From Bifidobacterium apousia (GTDB lineage: Bacteria > Actinomycetota > Actinomycetes > Actinomycetales > Bifidobacteriaceae), in assembly GCF_007559275.1 (NCBI RefSeq), contig NZ_VMHK01000004.1:62001-126000 (forward strand): a stretch of DNA of 64,000 nt. Direction: 5' to 3'. Position numbers and translations under genes: made by a program. Position 1 is the first letter of the stretch. Every line of letters starts with the position of its first letter. The notes below the pieces were generated by a model, which ran no database searches, had not been told where the DNA came from, and was given only the letters and a program-made list of their open reading frames with translations. Positions 16,974 to 32,773 of the stretch are shown here, piece after piece.

Positions 16974-19211
16974 ATGACTGAAGAATCGCATACCACAGCT
17001 AAGGATTTGGATCTGCAAGAGGAGGCCTCGCTGACCTCGGGATCCGACTCCTGGCACCTGCAGGGGCTTCCCGACAAGGGCTATGAAGGCTATATGATCA
17101 CCGACGGCCCCTACGGCCTGCGCAAGGCCACTGGCTCCGACGTCTACGGCTCGGTTCCGGCCACCTGCTTCCCTCCGACCGCCGGGCTGGCCTCCTCCTG
17201 GAACCCGGATCTGACCTACCAGGTGGGCCAGGCCATGGGCGAAGAGTGCATCCAGGAGAAGGTCGCCGTGATTCTGGGCCCCGGCATCAACATCAAGCGC
17301 AGCCCGCTGGGCGGCCGCAACTTCGAGTTTTACTCAGAGGACCCGGTCCTGGCTGGGCATGAAGCCGCAGGTATGGTCGAAGGGGTTCAATCCAAGGGCG
17401 TGGGAACCTCTCTGAAGCACTTCGCAGCCAACAACCAGGAGACCGACCGGCTCAGGGTCAGCTCTGACGTCGACGCACGCACCCTGCGCGAGATCTACCT
17501 GCCGGCCTTCGAATACGTGGTCAGGAAGGCCAAGCCCTGGACCATCATGTGCGCCTACAACAAGATCAACGGGGTCTTCAGCTCGGAGAATCGCTGGCTG
17601 CTGACGGACGTGCTGCGCGGGGAGTGGGGCTACCAGGGCATGGTCATGTCCGACTGGGGTGCCGTCCACAACAGGGTCAACGCCCTGCAGGCCGGGCTCA
17701 ATCTGGAGATGCCGCCCTCCCGCACTGACGACCAGGTGGTCCAGGCCGTGCAGGCTGGCAACTTGGACAAGGAACAGCTGGACCGGATGGCCCAGGGGAT
17801 CCTGGACCTGATCGACAAGGCCCGTCCGGCCATGTCCCAGCAGGAGTATCGCTACGACGTCCAGGAGCACAACAACGTGGCCCGTCGCGCGGCCCAGGAG
17901 TCCATCGTGCTGCTGCGCAACGAGGATCGGATCCTGCCGCTTGATCCGAAGAAGAAGGTCGCTGTCATCGGCGAATTCGCCCGGACTCCGCGCTACCAGG
18001 GCGGTGGTTCCTCGCACATCACACCGACCGAGGTCTCCTCAGCGCTGGATGGCTTCAAGGAGGCCGGTATGAACGTGGACTTCGCGCCAGGGTTCACGCT
18101 GGACGACAAGGAGCAGGATCCCGCTCTGACCCAGCAGGCGCTTGAGGCTGCGCGCGGAGCCGACACTGTGGTGCTCTTCCTGGGGTTGCCTGAATACGCC
18201 GAGTCCGAAGGCTTCGACCGCACCAGCATGGATCTTCCCGACAAGCAGGTGGCTCTGCTCAAGGCTGTCTCCGAGGTCAACGACCGGGTGGTCGCCGTCC
18301 TCTCCAATGGAGCCGTGGTGACAGTTGCCAACTGGATGGACAAGACCAAGGGTCTGCTGGAGACCTGGCTGCTGGGCCAGGAGGGAGGACGCGCCGTGGT
18401 GGATGTGCTGACCGGCGCCGCCAATCCCTCAGGCCATCTGCCTGAAACCATCCCGGTCCGGCTGGAGGACAACCCCACTATCACCTCCTTCCCCGGCGAG
18501 GAGGGTCACTCCCGCTATGGCGAGGGCGTCTACGTGGGCTACCGCTACTATGACACCTTCCAGCGTCCGGTGGCCTTCCCCTTCGGGTTCGGGCTGTCCT
18601 ATGCCGACTTTGACCTGGATCAGGTTGCGGTGACCAAGACCGGAGCCAACTCGGCTCGGGTGGAGGTGACGGTGACCAACACCTCGCAGGTGGACGGCGC
18701 TCAGACCGTGCAGGTCTATGTGGCCCCCTGCGCCAGCCGGGTGAACCGGCCCAGCCATGAGCTCAAGGCCTTCGCCAAGGTCTTCCTGAAGGCCGGGCAG
18801 TCCCGCCGAGTGAGCATGGACCTGACTGAACGCGACTTCGCCTACTGGTCCACAGCCATGGATACCTGGCATGTGGAGGCGGGCACCTACCGTATCCAGG
18901 TGGGTACCTCCAGCCGCGATCTGGTTGCGGAGCAGGACCTGCAGGTGGACGGCGACGGCAGGTTCATTCCGTTGAATGCCGAATCGACCATGGCCGAGTG
19001 GCGTGAGAATTCGATCGGCGGGCCCATCCTGCGTGACCGTGTCGAGCAGGATGGCATACCGCTGCCCGACGATCCCAATACGGCCCAGCTTTTCGACACC
19101 ATGCCTCTGGCCTCGGTCATCACCCTGTCGGGCGGCGATGGCAATGGCATCGTGGCCGACATGGTCGACCGGTATCGCCAGGCACTCAAGCAACAGGGTC
19201 TGGACTCCTGA
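16974..19211 (+). CDS. family GH3 beta-glucosidase
   Basis: A 745-residue glycoside hydrolase family 3 enzyme releasing glucose or another sugar from beta-linked glycosides. The (beta/alpha)8 domain contains KHFAANNQE and the catalytic nucleophile Asp227 in GMVMSDWGA. The second domain has ESEGFDRTSMDLP, where the Glu is the likely acid/base, and the C-terminal third is a fibronectin-III-like domain (VEVTVTNTSQVDGAQTVQVYV). There is no signal peptide, so it acts in the cytoplasm on substrate brought in by the MFS protein encoded just upstream. Sugar specificity is not determinable by eye. Confidence 0.93.
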   Translation: MTEESHTTAKDLDLQEEASLTSGSDSWHLQGLPDKGYEGYMITDGPYGLRKATGSDVYGSVPATCFPPTAGLASSWNPDLTYQVGQAMGEECIQEKVAVILGPGINIKRSPLGGRNFEFYSEDPVLAGHEAAGMVEGVQSKGVGTSLKHFAANNQETDRLRVSSDVDARTLREIYLPAFEYVVRKAKPWTIMCAYNKINGVFSSENRWLLTDVLRGEWGYQGMVMSDWGAVHNRVNALQAGLNLEMPPSRTDDQVVQAVQAGNLDKEQLDRMAQGILDLIDKARPAMSQQEYRYDVQEHNNVARRAAQESIVLLRNEDRILPLDPKKKVAVIGEFARTPRYQGGGSSHITPTEVSSALDGFKEAGMNVDFAPGFTLDDKEQDPALTQQALEAARGADTVVLFLGLPEYAESEGFDRTSMDLPDKQVALLKAVSEVNDRVVAVLSNGAVVTVANWMDKTKGLLETWLLGQEGGRAVVDVLTGAANPSGHLPETIPVRLEDNPTITSFPGEEGHSRYGEGVYVGYRYYDTFQRPVAFPFGFGLSYADFDLDQVAVTKTGANSARVEVTVTNTSQVDGAQTVQVYVAPCASRVNRPSHELKAFAKVFLKAGQSRRVSMDLTERDFAYWSTAMDTWHVEAGTYRIQVGTSSRDLVAEQDLQVDGDGRFIPLNAESTMAEWRENSIGGPILRDRVEQDGIPLPDDPNTAQLFDTMPLASVITLSGGDGNGIVADMVDRYRQALKQQGLDS

Positions 19212-19229
19212 CACCGAGGTCTGCTGGGT

Positions 19230-21488
19230 TCAGGGTCCTAGGAACCAGACGGCCACGTTCATGGCCTGGCTGGAGTCGAAGTGCTCCAGCAGGACCATGG
19301 CGTTGACAAATGTCAGGATCAGACCAGCCAGGCAGGCCAGTGTCAGCAGGCTCATGACGGCCACTCCCACTGTGGAGCGGCCGTCTTCGTATGTTGCGGA
19401 TGCAGCGGCCATGACCACCACGGCGGCCAGGCAGATCAGCCAAGCGAAATCGATGGTATAGCGCACTGAGAATCCGCCAATATAGGAGTCTGCGGCCATG
19501 ACCAGGACCGCCAGGGCCAGGACCAGGATCAAGGCGGGCATCCATCCCCGGCGGTGCAGATAGTTTCGCACTCGAGGCAGGGCGACAAGGGCCATGGCCA
19601 GCAAGAGTACCGGGGAGGTGACCAGGAGCCCGCCCAGGCCAGGTTCGGTGAAGTGCCAGATCCGCATGGGAGCCGGGGAGAATTGCAGGTAGGGGAAGAG
19701 GGGCAGACTGGTCAACGGCTGCAACAGGTAGTAGCCAAAGATCTGAAGCAGGCCCTGGGTGCCGGGATGATAGTTGGTCAGGTCCAGGACGGTCATTTGA
19801 TACCGGTTGCCGAAGTCCAGCAGGGATCCGAATCGCCAGCGGTTGTACCAGAGCAGGGGAGCGGCCACCAGGAGGACCGGCAAGAAGCCGCAGATCAGCA
19901 GGGACAGCGCCCGCCCCCGGGACAGGTCGTCAGGATGGCTGCCACGTGTGAACAGGGTACTGAATACTGCCTGTATTTCCTGGGCAAACAGGGGTAGTGC
20001 CAACAGACCGGCGGCCAGGAAGGTGGGTCGGCAACCCAGGGTGGCAGCCATTGACAGCGATCCCCAAAAGAGCCGGGTTCGGGACAGATGCCAGGAGTGG
20101 TCCCCGTCTTCTACGGTCCACATACGTGTTGACCGATGACTCGGATGTTCACCAGCGTCCGCAGACTGTTGCTGGACCCGTCTGGCCCCCATCCAGAGCC
20201 AGAGTCCGGTCATCACGGCCAGCAAGGAGGCATCGAACGGAATCGTATAGAAATTGCGGCGGCACCAGAGGTAGACCATGCCGGATCCTCCCAGCATGGT
20301 TATCAGGGCCATGCCGACCACGGCCAAGTTGACCCGAGGGAACCAGCGGGCCAGCAGGCGGATGGTGGCCAGAGTCGTCATGATGGTGGCCGCCGCAACC
20401 AGCAGGGCTGCAGCCGAACTGGTGGGAAGGGCATAGCCGCCTGGATGCGCCAGGCCGGTGATCACTCGGTAGGGCAGGAAGAGCAGCAGCACCGGCAGGA
20501 CACCGAAGTAGGAGTACCAGTGGCCGCCCCGGTAGACATAGTCCCAATATATGGGTTGCTGGTCCTGGGCCAGCAGTGCGTTGCGGGTGGCTATGTCATA
20601 GGGGTTGGCTGCCTTGGCCAGACCTGGCGCCTGGCCCAGATCCAGCCAGGGGCGTCCATGAAGAAGGGCCTGGGCTACGTGATCGTACTGGTTGAAGTCG
20701 TAGACGTAGGCATGCGGCTGGTGGTAGGCCATGGGGGTGAAGGTGGACAGATCATGTTGGATGTTCCAGCAGGACCAGGCTGCCAGTGGGGCCAGAATCA
20801 GGGCCAGGACCAGGCGCTGGCTCGCTGAGCCCGTATCCAGCCGGGTCCGCCAGAGGATCGAGCCGGGCAGGTAGCCCAGGATCAGCGCCGCCAGACAGGC
20901 CAGCATCAGTATCCGTGCCAGGTTGAGATCCAGGGGGACTACCTTGGCCGGGGTCATACCGGTCAGCTCCAGCCGGGATCCGGCGGGTTCCTGTATCCAC
21001 AGGCGCAGGGACTGGATCCGGGCGCCGCTGGGTTTCCCTCGTATGCGCAGGTAGTGGCTGCGGGCCTGACCGGGGCAGACCAGCCCTCGGGTGCCCTGGG
21101 TCCATCCCTTGTCGCCGGCCAGGCGCAGGTCCAGACGTACATGGATCTGCGACAGGAATGAACCCTCGATGTCTTCTGCCAGATGGGCCTGAAGAAAGGA
21201 GGCCCGTCCATCGGCGACAGGGACATCCATCCAAGCGCCAGCCGGATCGGTGATTTTCAGGCCCCCGCCTGGCAGAGGGGACAGCCCTGGTCCCAGCCGG
21301 CCTGGTGGGGAGTGGGCATCGCCCGTCGTCCGTGCCGGAGAGTTTGACCTGGAGCCCATCAGCGACTGCCAATGGGCCAGGTTGAATACTCCCAGTTCGA
21401 GGATGAGCACAACAACAAGCGCTACCAGCAGCCGGACGGTCGTGCCCCTGGCCGGGGTGGGTCGTCGCAGGGCTGGCAGAGTCATCAC
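19230..21488 (-). CDS. large polytopic membrane protein, GT-C glycosyltransferase-like
   Basis: A 752-residue protein. A first helix (LLVALVVVLILELGVF) is followed by about 170 residues predicted outside the cell and then ten or so helices. After the second helix group the loop YDFNQYDHVAQALLHGRPWLDL resembles the first outer loop of lipid-linked-sugar GT-C transferases, and WYSYFGVLPVLLLFLPYR is similarly placed. A specific function is not recognisable. It converges with the beta-glucosidase gene (18-base gap) and is divergent from the 1143-residue protein gene; the start codons are about 50 bases apart. Starts at 21488 or the adjacent Met codon. Confidence 0.75.
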   Translation of the reverse strand: MMTLPALRRPTPARGTTVRLLVALVVVLILELGVFNLAHWQSLMGSRSNSPARTTGDAHSPPGRLGPGLSPLPGGGLKITDPAGAWMDVPVADGRASFLQAHLAEDIEGSFLSQIHVRLDLRLAGDKGWTQGTRGLVCPGQARSHYLRIRGKPSGARIQSLRLWIQEPAGSRLELTGMTPAKVVPLDLNLARILMLACLAALILGYLPGSILWRTRLDTGSASQRLVLALILAPLAAWSCWNIQHDLSTFTPMAYHQPHAYVYDFNQYDHVAQALLHGRPWLDLGQAPGLAKAANPYDIATRNALLAQDQQPIYWDYVYRGGHWYSYFGVLPVLLLFLPYRVITGLAHPGGYALPTSSAAALLVAAATIMTTLATIRLLARWFPRVNLAVVGMALITMLGGSGMVYLWCRRNFYTIPFDASLLAVMTGLWLWMGARRVQQQSADAGEHPSHRSTRMWTVEDGDHSWHLSRTRLFWGSLSMAATLGCRPTFLAAGLLALPLFAQEIQAVFSTLFTRGSHPDDLSRGRALSLLICGFLPVLLVAAPLLWYNRWRFGSLLDFGNRYQMTVLDLTNYHPGTQGLLQIFGYYLLQPLTSLPLFPYLQFSPAPMRIWHFTEPGLGGLLVTSPVLLLAMALVALPRVRNYLHRRGWMPALILVLALAVLVMAADSYIGGFSVRYTIDFAWLICLAAVVVMAAASATYEDGRSTVGVAVMSLLTLACLAGLILTFVNAMVLLEHFDSSQAMNVAVWFLGP

Positions 21489-21538
21489 GGTTTTATTCTA
21501 ACGGCGACATGTCGCGCTGGATTGGGAGAATCAAAAGT

Positions 21539-27551
<6,013 letters not shown>

Positions 27552-27620
27552 TTGTGACATTCGCAATATCCGACCAGCCGCGCCCTAGCAGCCGATGGCT
27601 GGGCGCGATATGGTGACGGC

Positions 27621-28817
27621 ATGGAACAAGTAGAGCATCGCAAGGAAGGGACCCGGAATCTGGAGGAGCTGCCTCGAAGAATCAAGGGGGAGGTCTATGA
27701 GCGGCTCAGCAGGGTCATCGATCCAGAGCTGGGGCGGTCCATCACCGATCTGGGCATGATCACCGACATCATTGTCGAGCCGGCCAGGGATGCCCAGGCC
27801 GACTACGAGGTGACCGTGCGGGTGGAGCTGACCATCAAGGGATGCCCGCTGTCGACCACCATCACCAACCAGATCAACGGGACCGTGACCTCCTACCCGC
27901 GAGCCCGGCTGCGCCCGCATATCGATGTCTCCTCCATGAGCCGGGAGAAGCTGGACAACCTGGTGGCCGACCTCAAGGCCGCCCGGCGCAGCAACCCATT
28001 CTCCAAACCAGGCGTGGGCACCCGCATCTTTGCCATCGCCTCGGGCAAGGGGGGCGTGGGCAAGTCCTCGGTGACCGTCAACCTGGCGGCCACGCTGGCT
28101 GCCCTGGGCTATGACACGGCCGCCATTGACGCGGACATCTATGGATTCTCCCTGCCTGGGCTCTTCGGCGTACACAGCCGGCCTACCAACTTGCACGGCA
28201 TGCTGATGCCGGTGACCGCCTGGGGGGTCAAGCTGATCTCCATCGGCATGTTCGCCGGGTCGGACCGGGCCATCCTCTGGAGAGGTCCTCGCCTGCAGCG
28301 CTCGCTGGAACAGTTCCTCTCCGATGTCTGGTGGGGGGACCCCGACGTGCTCCTGCTGGATCTGGCTCCTGGCACCGGGGACATGGCCCTCTCGGTGGCC
28401 CAGGCCCTGCCCAACAGCCGGCTGATTGTGGTGACCACCCCCCAGCCATCGGCCTCGCAGGTGGCCGTGCGTTCAGGGCTGGTGGCCCTCCAACTGCCCA
28501 CCAAGGTCCAGGGTGTAATCGAGAACATGTCCTGGTACGAGCACAATGGTGAGCGACTGCGCATTTTCGGCCAGGGAGGCGGCCAGCGGGTGGCTGACCA
28601 GCTGACCCGGGATCTGGGATACCAAGTGCCCCTGCTGGAACAGCTGCCCCTGCAGACCGACCTGCGCGAGTCGGGGGAGTCCGGTCGGCCGGCCGTGCTC
28701 AGACCGGATGGCTCCCTGGATGATTCGCCGCTGACCAAGAGATTCGTAGATCTGGCCAAGACCCTGATGGAAGGTTCGGAGCCAGGCGATGCTCGTCGGG
28801 CGGCCGGCGAAGACTGA
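27621..28817 (+). CDS. mrp: Mrp/ApbC-family iron-sulfur carrier ATPase
   Basis: A 398-residue P-loop protein of the Mrp/NBP35 group, expected to carry or insert iron-sulfur clusters. An N-terminal MIP18-like (DUF59) domain (RVIDPELGRSITDLGMI, with GCPLSTTI) is followed by the deviant Walker A SGKGGVGKSS near residue 142 and by LLLDLAPGTGDM. The C-terminal CxxC pair of many family members is absent: after IENMSWYEHNGE no cysteines follow, as I recall for actinobacterial Mrp. It is convergent with the MFS gene; transcription may run on from ligA 70 bases upstream. Confidence 0.9.
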   Translation: MEQVEHRKEGTRNLEELPRRIKGEVYERLSRVIDPELGRSITDLGMITDIIVEPARDAQADYEVTVRVELTIKGCPLSTTITNQINGTVTSYPRARLRPHIDVSSMSREKLDNLVADLKAARRSNPFSKPGVGTRIFAIASGKGGVGKSSVTVNLAATLAALGYDTAAIDADIYGFSLPGLFGVHSRPTNLHGMLMPVTAWGVKLISIGMFAGSDRAILWRGPRLQRSLEQFLSDVWWGDPDVLLLDLAPGTGDMALSVAQALPNSRLIVVTTPQPSASQVAVRSGLVALQLPTKVQGVIENMSWYEHNGERLRIFGQGGGQRVADQLTRDLGYQVPLLEQLPLQTDLRESGESGRPAVLRPDGSLDDSPLTKRFVDLAKTLMEGSEPGDARRAAGED

Positions 28818-28861
28818 CTCTTAAACAAGGGTAGCAATCCGACGCGGTGCCTTCTCTGAGG

Positions 28862-30208
28862 CTAAAGGGCAGCCGGGCTCTGCTGGCTGGTGTTCTGCCG
28901 CGAGGGGATGGCCAGGAACCAGGGGACTGCCAGCACGACCAGGCCGATGGCGCACATGGCCAGGAAGGGAATGACCTCATGTCCGGCCAGGATGTAGGAG
29001 GCGAACATGGGTCCCACGATGTAGCCCAGGGAGGCGGCCGTGTTGAGCAGGCCGAACATGCGTCCGCTGAAGGATGGACCGGCCAGTTCGGCGGCCACAA
29101 CCGGCTGGGAGATGCCCATCATGACCTCGCCCAGCCCGAAGATGGTGATGCCCAGGGAGGCCACGCTCAGGGCGCCGGGGGTGGAATCCAGGCGCAGGCC
29201 CAGGACGATGATCACCCAGGCCGCAGCCCAGAAGACCGGCACGGTGCGCAGCAGGCGCACATGGTTGGCGTCCTTGAGCCGGGGCAGCAGCACGATGTTC
29301 ATGATCACCACCGAGAAGGTGTTGACCACGTCCACCACTGACAGGGACCAGCGGGGAATGTGCGGATCGGAGATCAGGGTGGTGACCAGGCCGGCGTCGA
29401 ACTGGGAGTAGCCGAACAGGTCCATGAAGAAGGTTCCCATGGTCAGCAGGGCCATTGAGGCCAGCACCCTGGTCAGGGAGCTGGTGCGTCCGCCGAAGGT
29501 GCCGTTGACGGCCATGCTTGCTGTGCCGTCTTTCTGGCTGGCTTTCAGGGCTTGGGTTGCCCCTGCGGATTCCTGGACGACCTCCCGCTCTGCCTGGGCC
29601 TTGAGCTCAGCTGTCAGGCGGCGCAGCTGCCAGTGTCGTTCGATGACCAGCAGGGACAGGCTAAGCAAGGCGAATCCCAGTGCCCTGCCGCCGAAGCCAA
29701 TCCGATAGAGGAAGTCCTGACCTCCCGCAGCCAGCAGGCCGCCCACGGCTGCACCGAGGCCTATGCCCAGGTTGAGCTCGGCCTGATTGATTCCATAGAC
29801 AATCCGATGCTGCTCCCTGGTGGAGATCTGTGTCAGAATACTGGCCCAGGAGGTCTGCATGCCCATCCCCAAGCCTGAGACGAAGGCTCCCGCCACTGCT
29901 GCCCGGTAGTCGTGGGCCACGGTGAAGATCAGGGGGCCGATGACCGAGAAGATCATGGCCGTATGCATAGCCAGCCAGGAGGAGCGCCGGTCTGAGACCC
30001 AGCCGATGATGGGGTTGGAGATCAGGGACCCTGCTGAACTGATGGTCACCAGGAGGGCGGCCTCGCTCATGGTGGCACCCAGGGAATGGGTGGCGAAGAG
30101 CAGCTCGATGGGCATGACCAGGCCGATGCCGAAGTTGCACATGAGGTCCACGATGAGCATGGCTCGCAGATAGACGGGCAACTCCATGAATTCGCGCAGC
30201 CAGCGCAT
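28862..30208 (-). CDS. MFS transporter, sugar-efflux/drug-type
   Basis: A 448-residue major facilitator protein with 12 predicted helices. The loop after helix 2 (GWVSDRRSSWLAMH) is a major-facilitator signature, and a polar cytoplasmic loop of about 60 residues rich in Gln, Glu and Ala lies between helices 6 and 7. I chose ATG 30208 because GGAGGTGGAG precedes it; the longer upstream frame to 30370 runs through the glnA terminator region and is not coding. The protein resembles SetA-type sugar efflux carriers, but the cargo is not evident from sequence. Confidence 0.85.
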   Translation of the reverse strand: MRWLREFMELPVYLRAMLIVDLMCNFGIGLVMPIELLFATHSLGATMSEAALLVTISSAGSLISNPIIGWVSDRRSSWLAMHTAMIFSVIGPLIFTVAHDYRAAVAGAFVSGLGMGMQTSWASILTQISTREQHRIVYGINQAELNLGIGLGAAVGGLLAAGGQDFLYRIGFGGRALGFALLSLSLLVIERHWQLRRLTAELKAQAEREVVQESAGATQALKASQKDGTASMAVNGTFGGRTSSLTRVLASMALLTMGTFFMDLFGYSQFDAGLVTTLISDPHIPRWSLSVVDVVNTFSVVIMNIVLLPRLKDANHVRLLRTVPVFWAAAWVIIVLGLRLDSTPGALSVASLGITIFGLGEVMMGISQPVVAAELAGPSFSGRMFGLLNTAASLGYIVGPMFASYILAGHEVIPFLAMCAIGLVVLAVPWFLAIPSRQNTSQQSPAAL

Positions 30209-30329
30209 CGGTCTCCACCTCCATCGGATCCGTTTTTCAAACCTCTCCTCATTCTGGCCTGACCGCCTGCCGGGATGCCGGTGCTGGCGTGTTGCCGTCA
30301 ATGGGTGGATGCCGATAGTCCTGACGACG

Positions 30330-30366
30330 CAAAGAGGCCCGACCCTTCTGCAGGAAGGATCGGGCC
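30330..30366 (-). terminator. terminator of glnA
   Basis: A long stem (GGCCCGA, mismatch, CCTTC; loop; GAAGG, TCGGGCC) spans 30336-30366, followed on the minus strand by TCTTT. It lies 45 bases beyond the glnA stop codon. Confidence 0.85.
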
Positions 30367-30410
30367 ACATGTGACCTGGCCGGTCAGCCAGCCTCAGTCA
30401 TCAGGCGAAC

Positions 30411-31847
30411 TCAGATGTGGAAGTAGAGCTCATACTCCAGGGGGGTGGGGGCCAGACGGGTCTGGTCCAGTTCACCGCGCTTCAAGTCCAGCCAGGTCTG
30501 GATCAGATCGTCGGTGAAGACGTCGCCCTCGCTCAGGAAGTCGTGATCCTCCTCCAAGGCGTTCAGGGCCTCCTCCAGGGAGCCGGGCACCTGCTTGATC
30601 TGGGCGTGCTCCTCCGGGGGCAGCTCATAGAGATCCTTGTCGATAGGGGCCGGGGGCTCGGTGTGGTTGAGAATGCCGTCCAGTCCTGCCATCAGCTGGG
30701 CCGAGAAGGCCAGGAAGGGGTTGCAGGAGGGGTCGGGGGCACGGAACTCGATCCGCTTGGCAGCTGGTGAGGTGCCTGCCAGGGGGATGCGGATGGCCGC
30801 CGAACGGTTCCGGGCGGAGTAGACCAGGTTGACCGGGGCCTCGTAGCCGGGCACCAGCCGCTTGTAGGAGTTGGTGGAGGGGTTGGTGAAGGCCAGGACG
30901 GACGAAGCATGCTCGATCAGGCCGCCCACATACCAGCGGGCGATGTCGGAGAGTCCGCCGTAGCCGTTCTCGTCATAGAAGAGGGGCTTGCCATCCTTCC
31001 AGAGGGACTGATGGCAGTGCATGCCGGTCCCGTTGTCCCCGGCGATGGGCTTGGGCATGAAGGTGGCAGCCTTGCCGGCCAGGGCGGCGGTCTCGTGGAC
31101 CACGTACTTGTACTTCATCAGGTCGTCGCCTGCATGCAGCAGGGTGTTGAAGCGATAGTTGATCTCCTGCTGGCCGGCGCCGCCCACCTCGTGATGGGAG
31201 CGCTCCAGAATCAGGCCCACCTTCTGCAGGTTGGCCACCATGTCGTCGCGCAGATCCTGGTAGTGGTCGATGGGCGGTACAGGGAAGTAGCCCTTCTTGA
31301 CCCGGTTCTTGAAGCCGATGTTGTCGGAGCCGTCCTCCTCGATGTCGACGCCCGAGTTCCAAGGAGCCTCGATGGAATCGACCTCGTAGAAGGAGCGCTG
31401 CATGCTGTTCTCGAAGCGGACCTTGTCGAAGATGAAGAACTCGGCCTCGGGGGCGAAGGATGCCGTGTCGGCGATGCCGGTGGAGCGCAGGTAGGCCTCC
31501 GCCTTGGCGGCAATCTGCCGGGGGTCGCGCGAGTAGGGCTCATCGGTCACCGGGTCAACAATGGAGAAGGCCACATTCAGGGTGCGATGGCGGCGGAAGG
31601 GATCCAGGTAAGCAGTCTCTGGATCCGGAATCAGCTTCATATCCGATTCGTTGATGGCTTGGAAGCCTTGGACGGAGGAGCCGTCGAAGGCCATGCCGTC
31701 CGTGAAGGCGTCCTTGAGGAATTCGCTGGCGGGCACGGTGAAGTGCTGCTGGACCCCGATCAGGTCCGTGAACCTGACTGAGACATATTCCACGCCCTCC
31801 TGGTTGATCAGAGCTTCACAATCGGCCTTTGACTTCAGTTCGCTCAC
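30411..31847 (-). CDS. glnA: glutamine synthetase, type I-beta
   Basis: Makes glutamine from glutamate, ammonia and ATP in the cytoplasm; the main ammonium-assimilating enzyme. The 478-residue length matches the dodecameric type I family. Seen: the N-terminal beta-grasp ([13 protein letters not shown]), the FDGSSV loop, the EAEFFIFD metal-ligand strand, [10 protein letters not shown] and NRSAAIRIP. Tyr in [10 protein letters not shown] is the adenylylation site of the I-beta subtype, so GlnE control is expected. The start is GTG 31847 with AAAGGAG upstream. Transcribed alone, with a terminator at either side. Confidence 0.97.
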   Translation of the reverse strand: MSELKSKADCEALINQEGVEYVSVRFTDLIGVQQHFTVPASEFLKDAFTDGMAFDGSSVQGFQAINESDMKLIPDPETAYLDPFRRHRTLNVAFSIVDPVTDEPYSRDPRQIAAKAEAYLRSTGIADTASFAPEAEFFIFDKVRFENSMQRSFYEVDSIEAPWNSGVDIEEDGSDNIGFKNRVKKGYFPVPPIDHYQDLRDDMVANLQKVGLILERSHHEVGGAGQQEINYRFNTLLHAGDDLMKYKYVVHETAALAGKAATFMPKPIAGDNGTGMHCHQSLWKDGKPLFYDENGYGGLSDIARWYVGGLIEHASSVLAFTNPSTNSYKRLVPGYEAPVNLVYSARNRSAAIRIPLAGTSPAAKRIEFRAPDPSCNPFLAFSAQLMAGLDGILNHTEPPAPIDKDLYELPPEEHAQIKQVPGSLEEALNALEEDHDFLSEGDVFTDDLIQTWLDLKRGELDQTRLAPTPLEYELYFHI

Positions 31848-31868
31848 TGAACTGCTCCTTTCGTGGAA

Positions 31869-31911
31869 ACCGTAACGGTCACCCAGTCTAGGGGACCGGT
31901 TTTTTCGGCAA
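31869..31911 (-). promoter_or_regulatory. possible glnA promoter with an 11-bp palindrome
   Basis: On the minus strand TTGCCG (31906-31911) and TAGACT (31885-31890) could be -35 and -10 boxes, though the 15-base spacer is short. Just downstream, at 31869-31879, ACCGT-A-ACGGT is a perfect palindrome at the expected transcript start and could be an operator. It does not match GlnR or AmtR sites known to me. Confidence 0.35.
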
Positions 31912-31933
31912 TGCGCCGCTGAGGTTACGGGGG

Positions 31934-31989
31934 TGTTTCATGCGAAGGTCCCGGCGCCTTCCTGGTGGAAGATGCCGGGACCTTGAAAC
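31934..31989 (-). terminator. terminator of the DUF4191 gene
   Basis: Nested inverted repeats: TGTTTCA with TGAAACA outside, and AAGGTCCCGGC with GCCGGGACCTT inside, around a 15-base loop. The hairpin starts right after the stop at 31991, so it ends the upstream minus-strand gene. No good T-tract follows. Confidence 0.7.
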
Positions 31990-31990
31990 A

Positions 31991-32725
31991 TCAGCGCCCG
32001 CGCATGGCCTTGCGGCTGACGTGTATCTTGGTCGGATCGATGCCCTTGGGCATCCCCAGGGCGCTCTGCCGCTTTTGCAGGGTGACCAGCCGGTCGTTCA
32101 GGGTCTCCAGCTCGGTGGCGGTCAGCTTGACTTTCTTCTTGATCACGGTTCGCTGAAGTTTGTTGAGCGGAACCTGGTCGGGTCCGTGGCCCACGCTGAT
32201 CCGGTAGATGGGGATGGCTGATCCACGGGTGATGCGGCGGATCTTTTCCTCCTCGCGGTTCATGGCCTTGTTGACGCGGTTGTAGTCGCCTTCGGCGATC
32301 AGGTAGACCCCGGTGCGGCCGGTGCCCCTCCAGACGGCATCTTTGGTTTTGGCATCGATCCAGACGGGTTCCTGGGGGAAGGAGAAGCCTGCCTTGGAGA
32401 TGCTGCTCAGCACGGCGGCGGCAGCGCCTGGACGGCCCTCCATCTTGGCGTAGCCGACCCTGTCTGAGCGCCTGGTCAGGGTCATGGTAGCCAGGAGCAG
32501 GCCGACCATGATGCCCAGAAGCACGGTCAGGATCCAGGACAGCCAGCTGAAGTGGGCCAGCAGGCAGATCACCACCGCTATCAGTGTGGGCACCAGAATG
32601 GCCGCAGTCAGCAGCCAGGGAAGCGCCTTGTCCTCTGCGTAAGTGAATTGGTAGATCTTGACGATCTGACTGATCGTGCTGTTCTTCTTTTTTGCTTTTT
32701 TGCCCTTGCTGTCCTCTGTAGCCAT
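31991..32725 (-). CDS. DUF4191 membrane protein
   Basis: A 244-residue actinobacterial membrane protein. A lysine-rich N-terminus (GKKAKKKN) precedes two adjacent helices (about residues 38-80), then a soluble domain (GYAKMEGRPGAAAAVL, FPQEPVWIDAKTKDAVWRGTGRTGVYLI) and a basic C-terminus. The gene normally stands near glnA, lpd and lipoyl enzymes in actinobacteria, as here between glnA and lpd. Function is not established. The start ATG follows a short gap after lpd on the same strand (48 bases). Confidence 0.87.
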   Translation of the reverse strand: MATEDSKGKKAKKKNSTISQIVKIYQFTYAEDKALPWLLTAAILVPTLIAVVICLLAHFSWLSWILTVLLGIMVGLLLATMTLTRRSDRVGYAKMEGRPGAAAAVLSSISKAGFSFPQEPVWIDAKTKDAVWRGTGRTGVYLIAEGDYNRVNKAMNREEEKIRRITRGSAIPIYRISVGHGPDQVPLNKLQRTVIKKKVKLTATELETLNDRLVTLQKRQSALGMPKGIDPTKIHVSRKAMRGR

Positions 32726-32773
32726 GCCATCCTCACTCGGAAACGTTCACTGGTTGACCAGTCTACCGCATGC

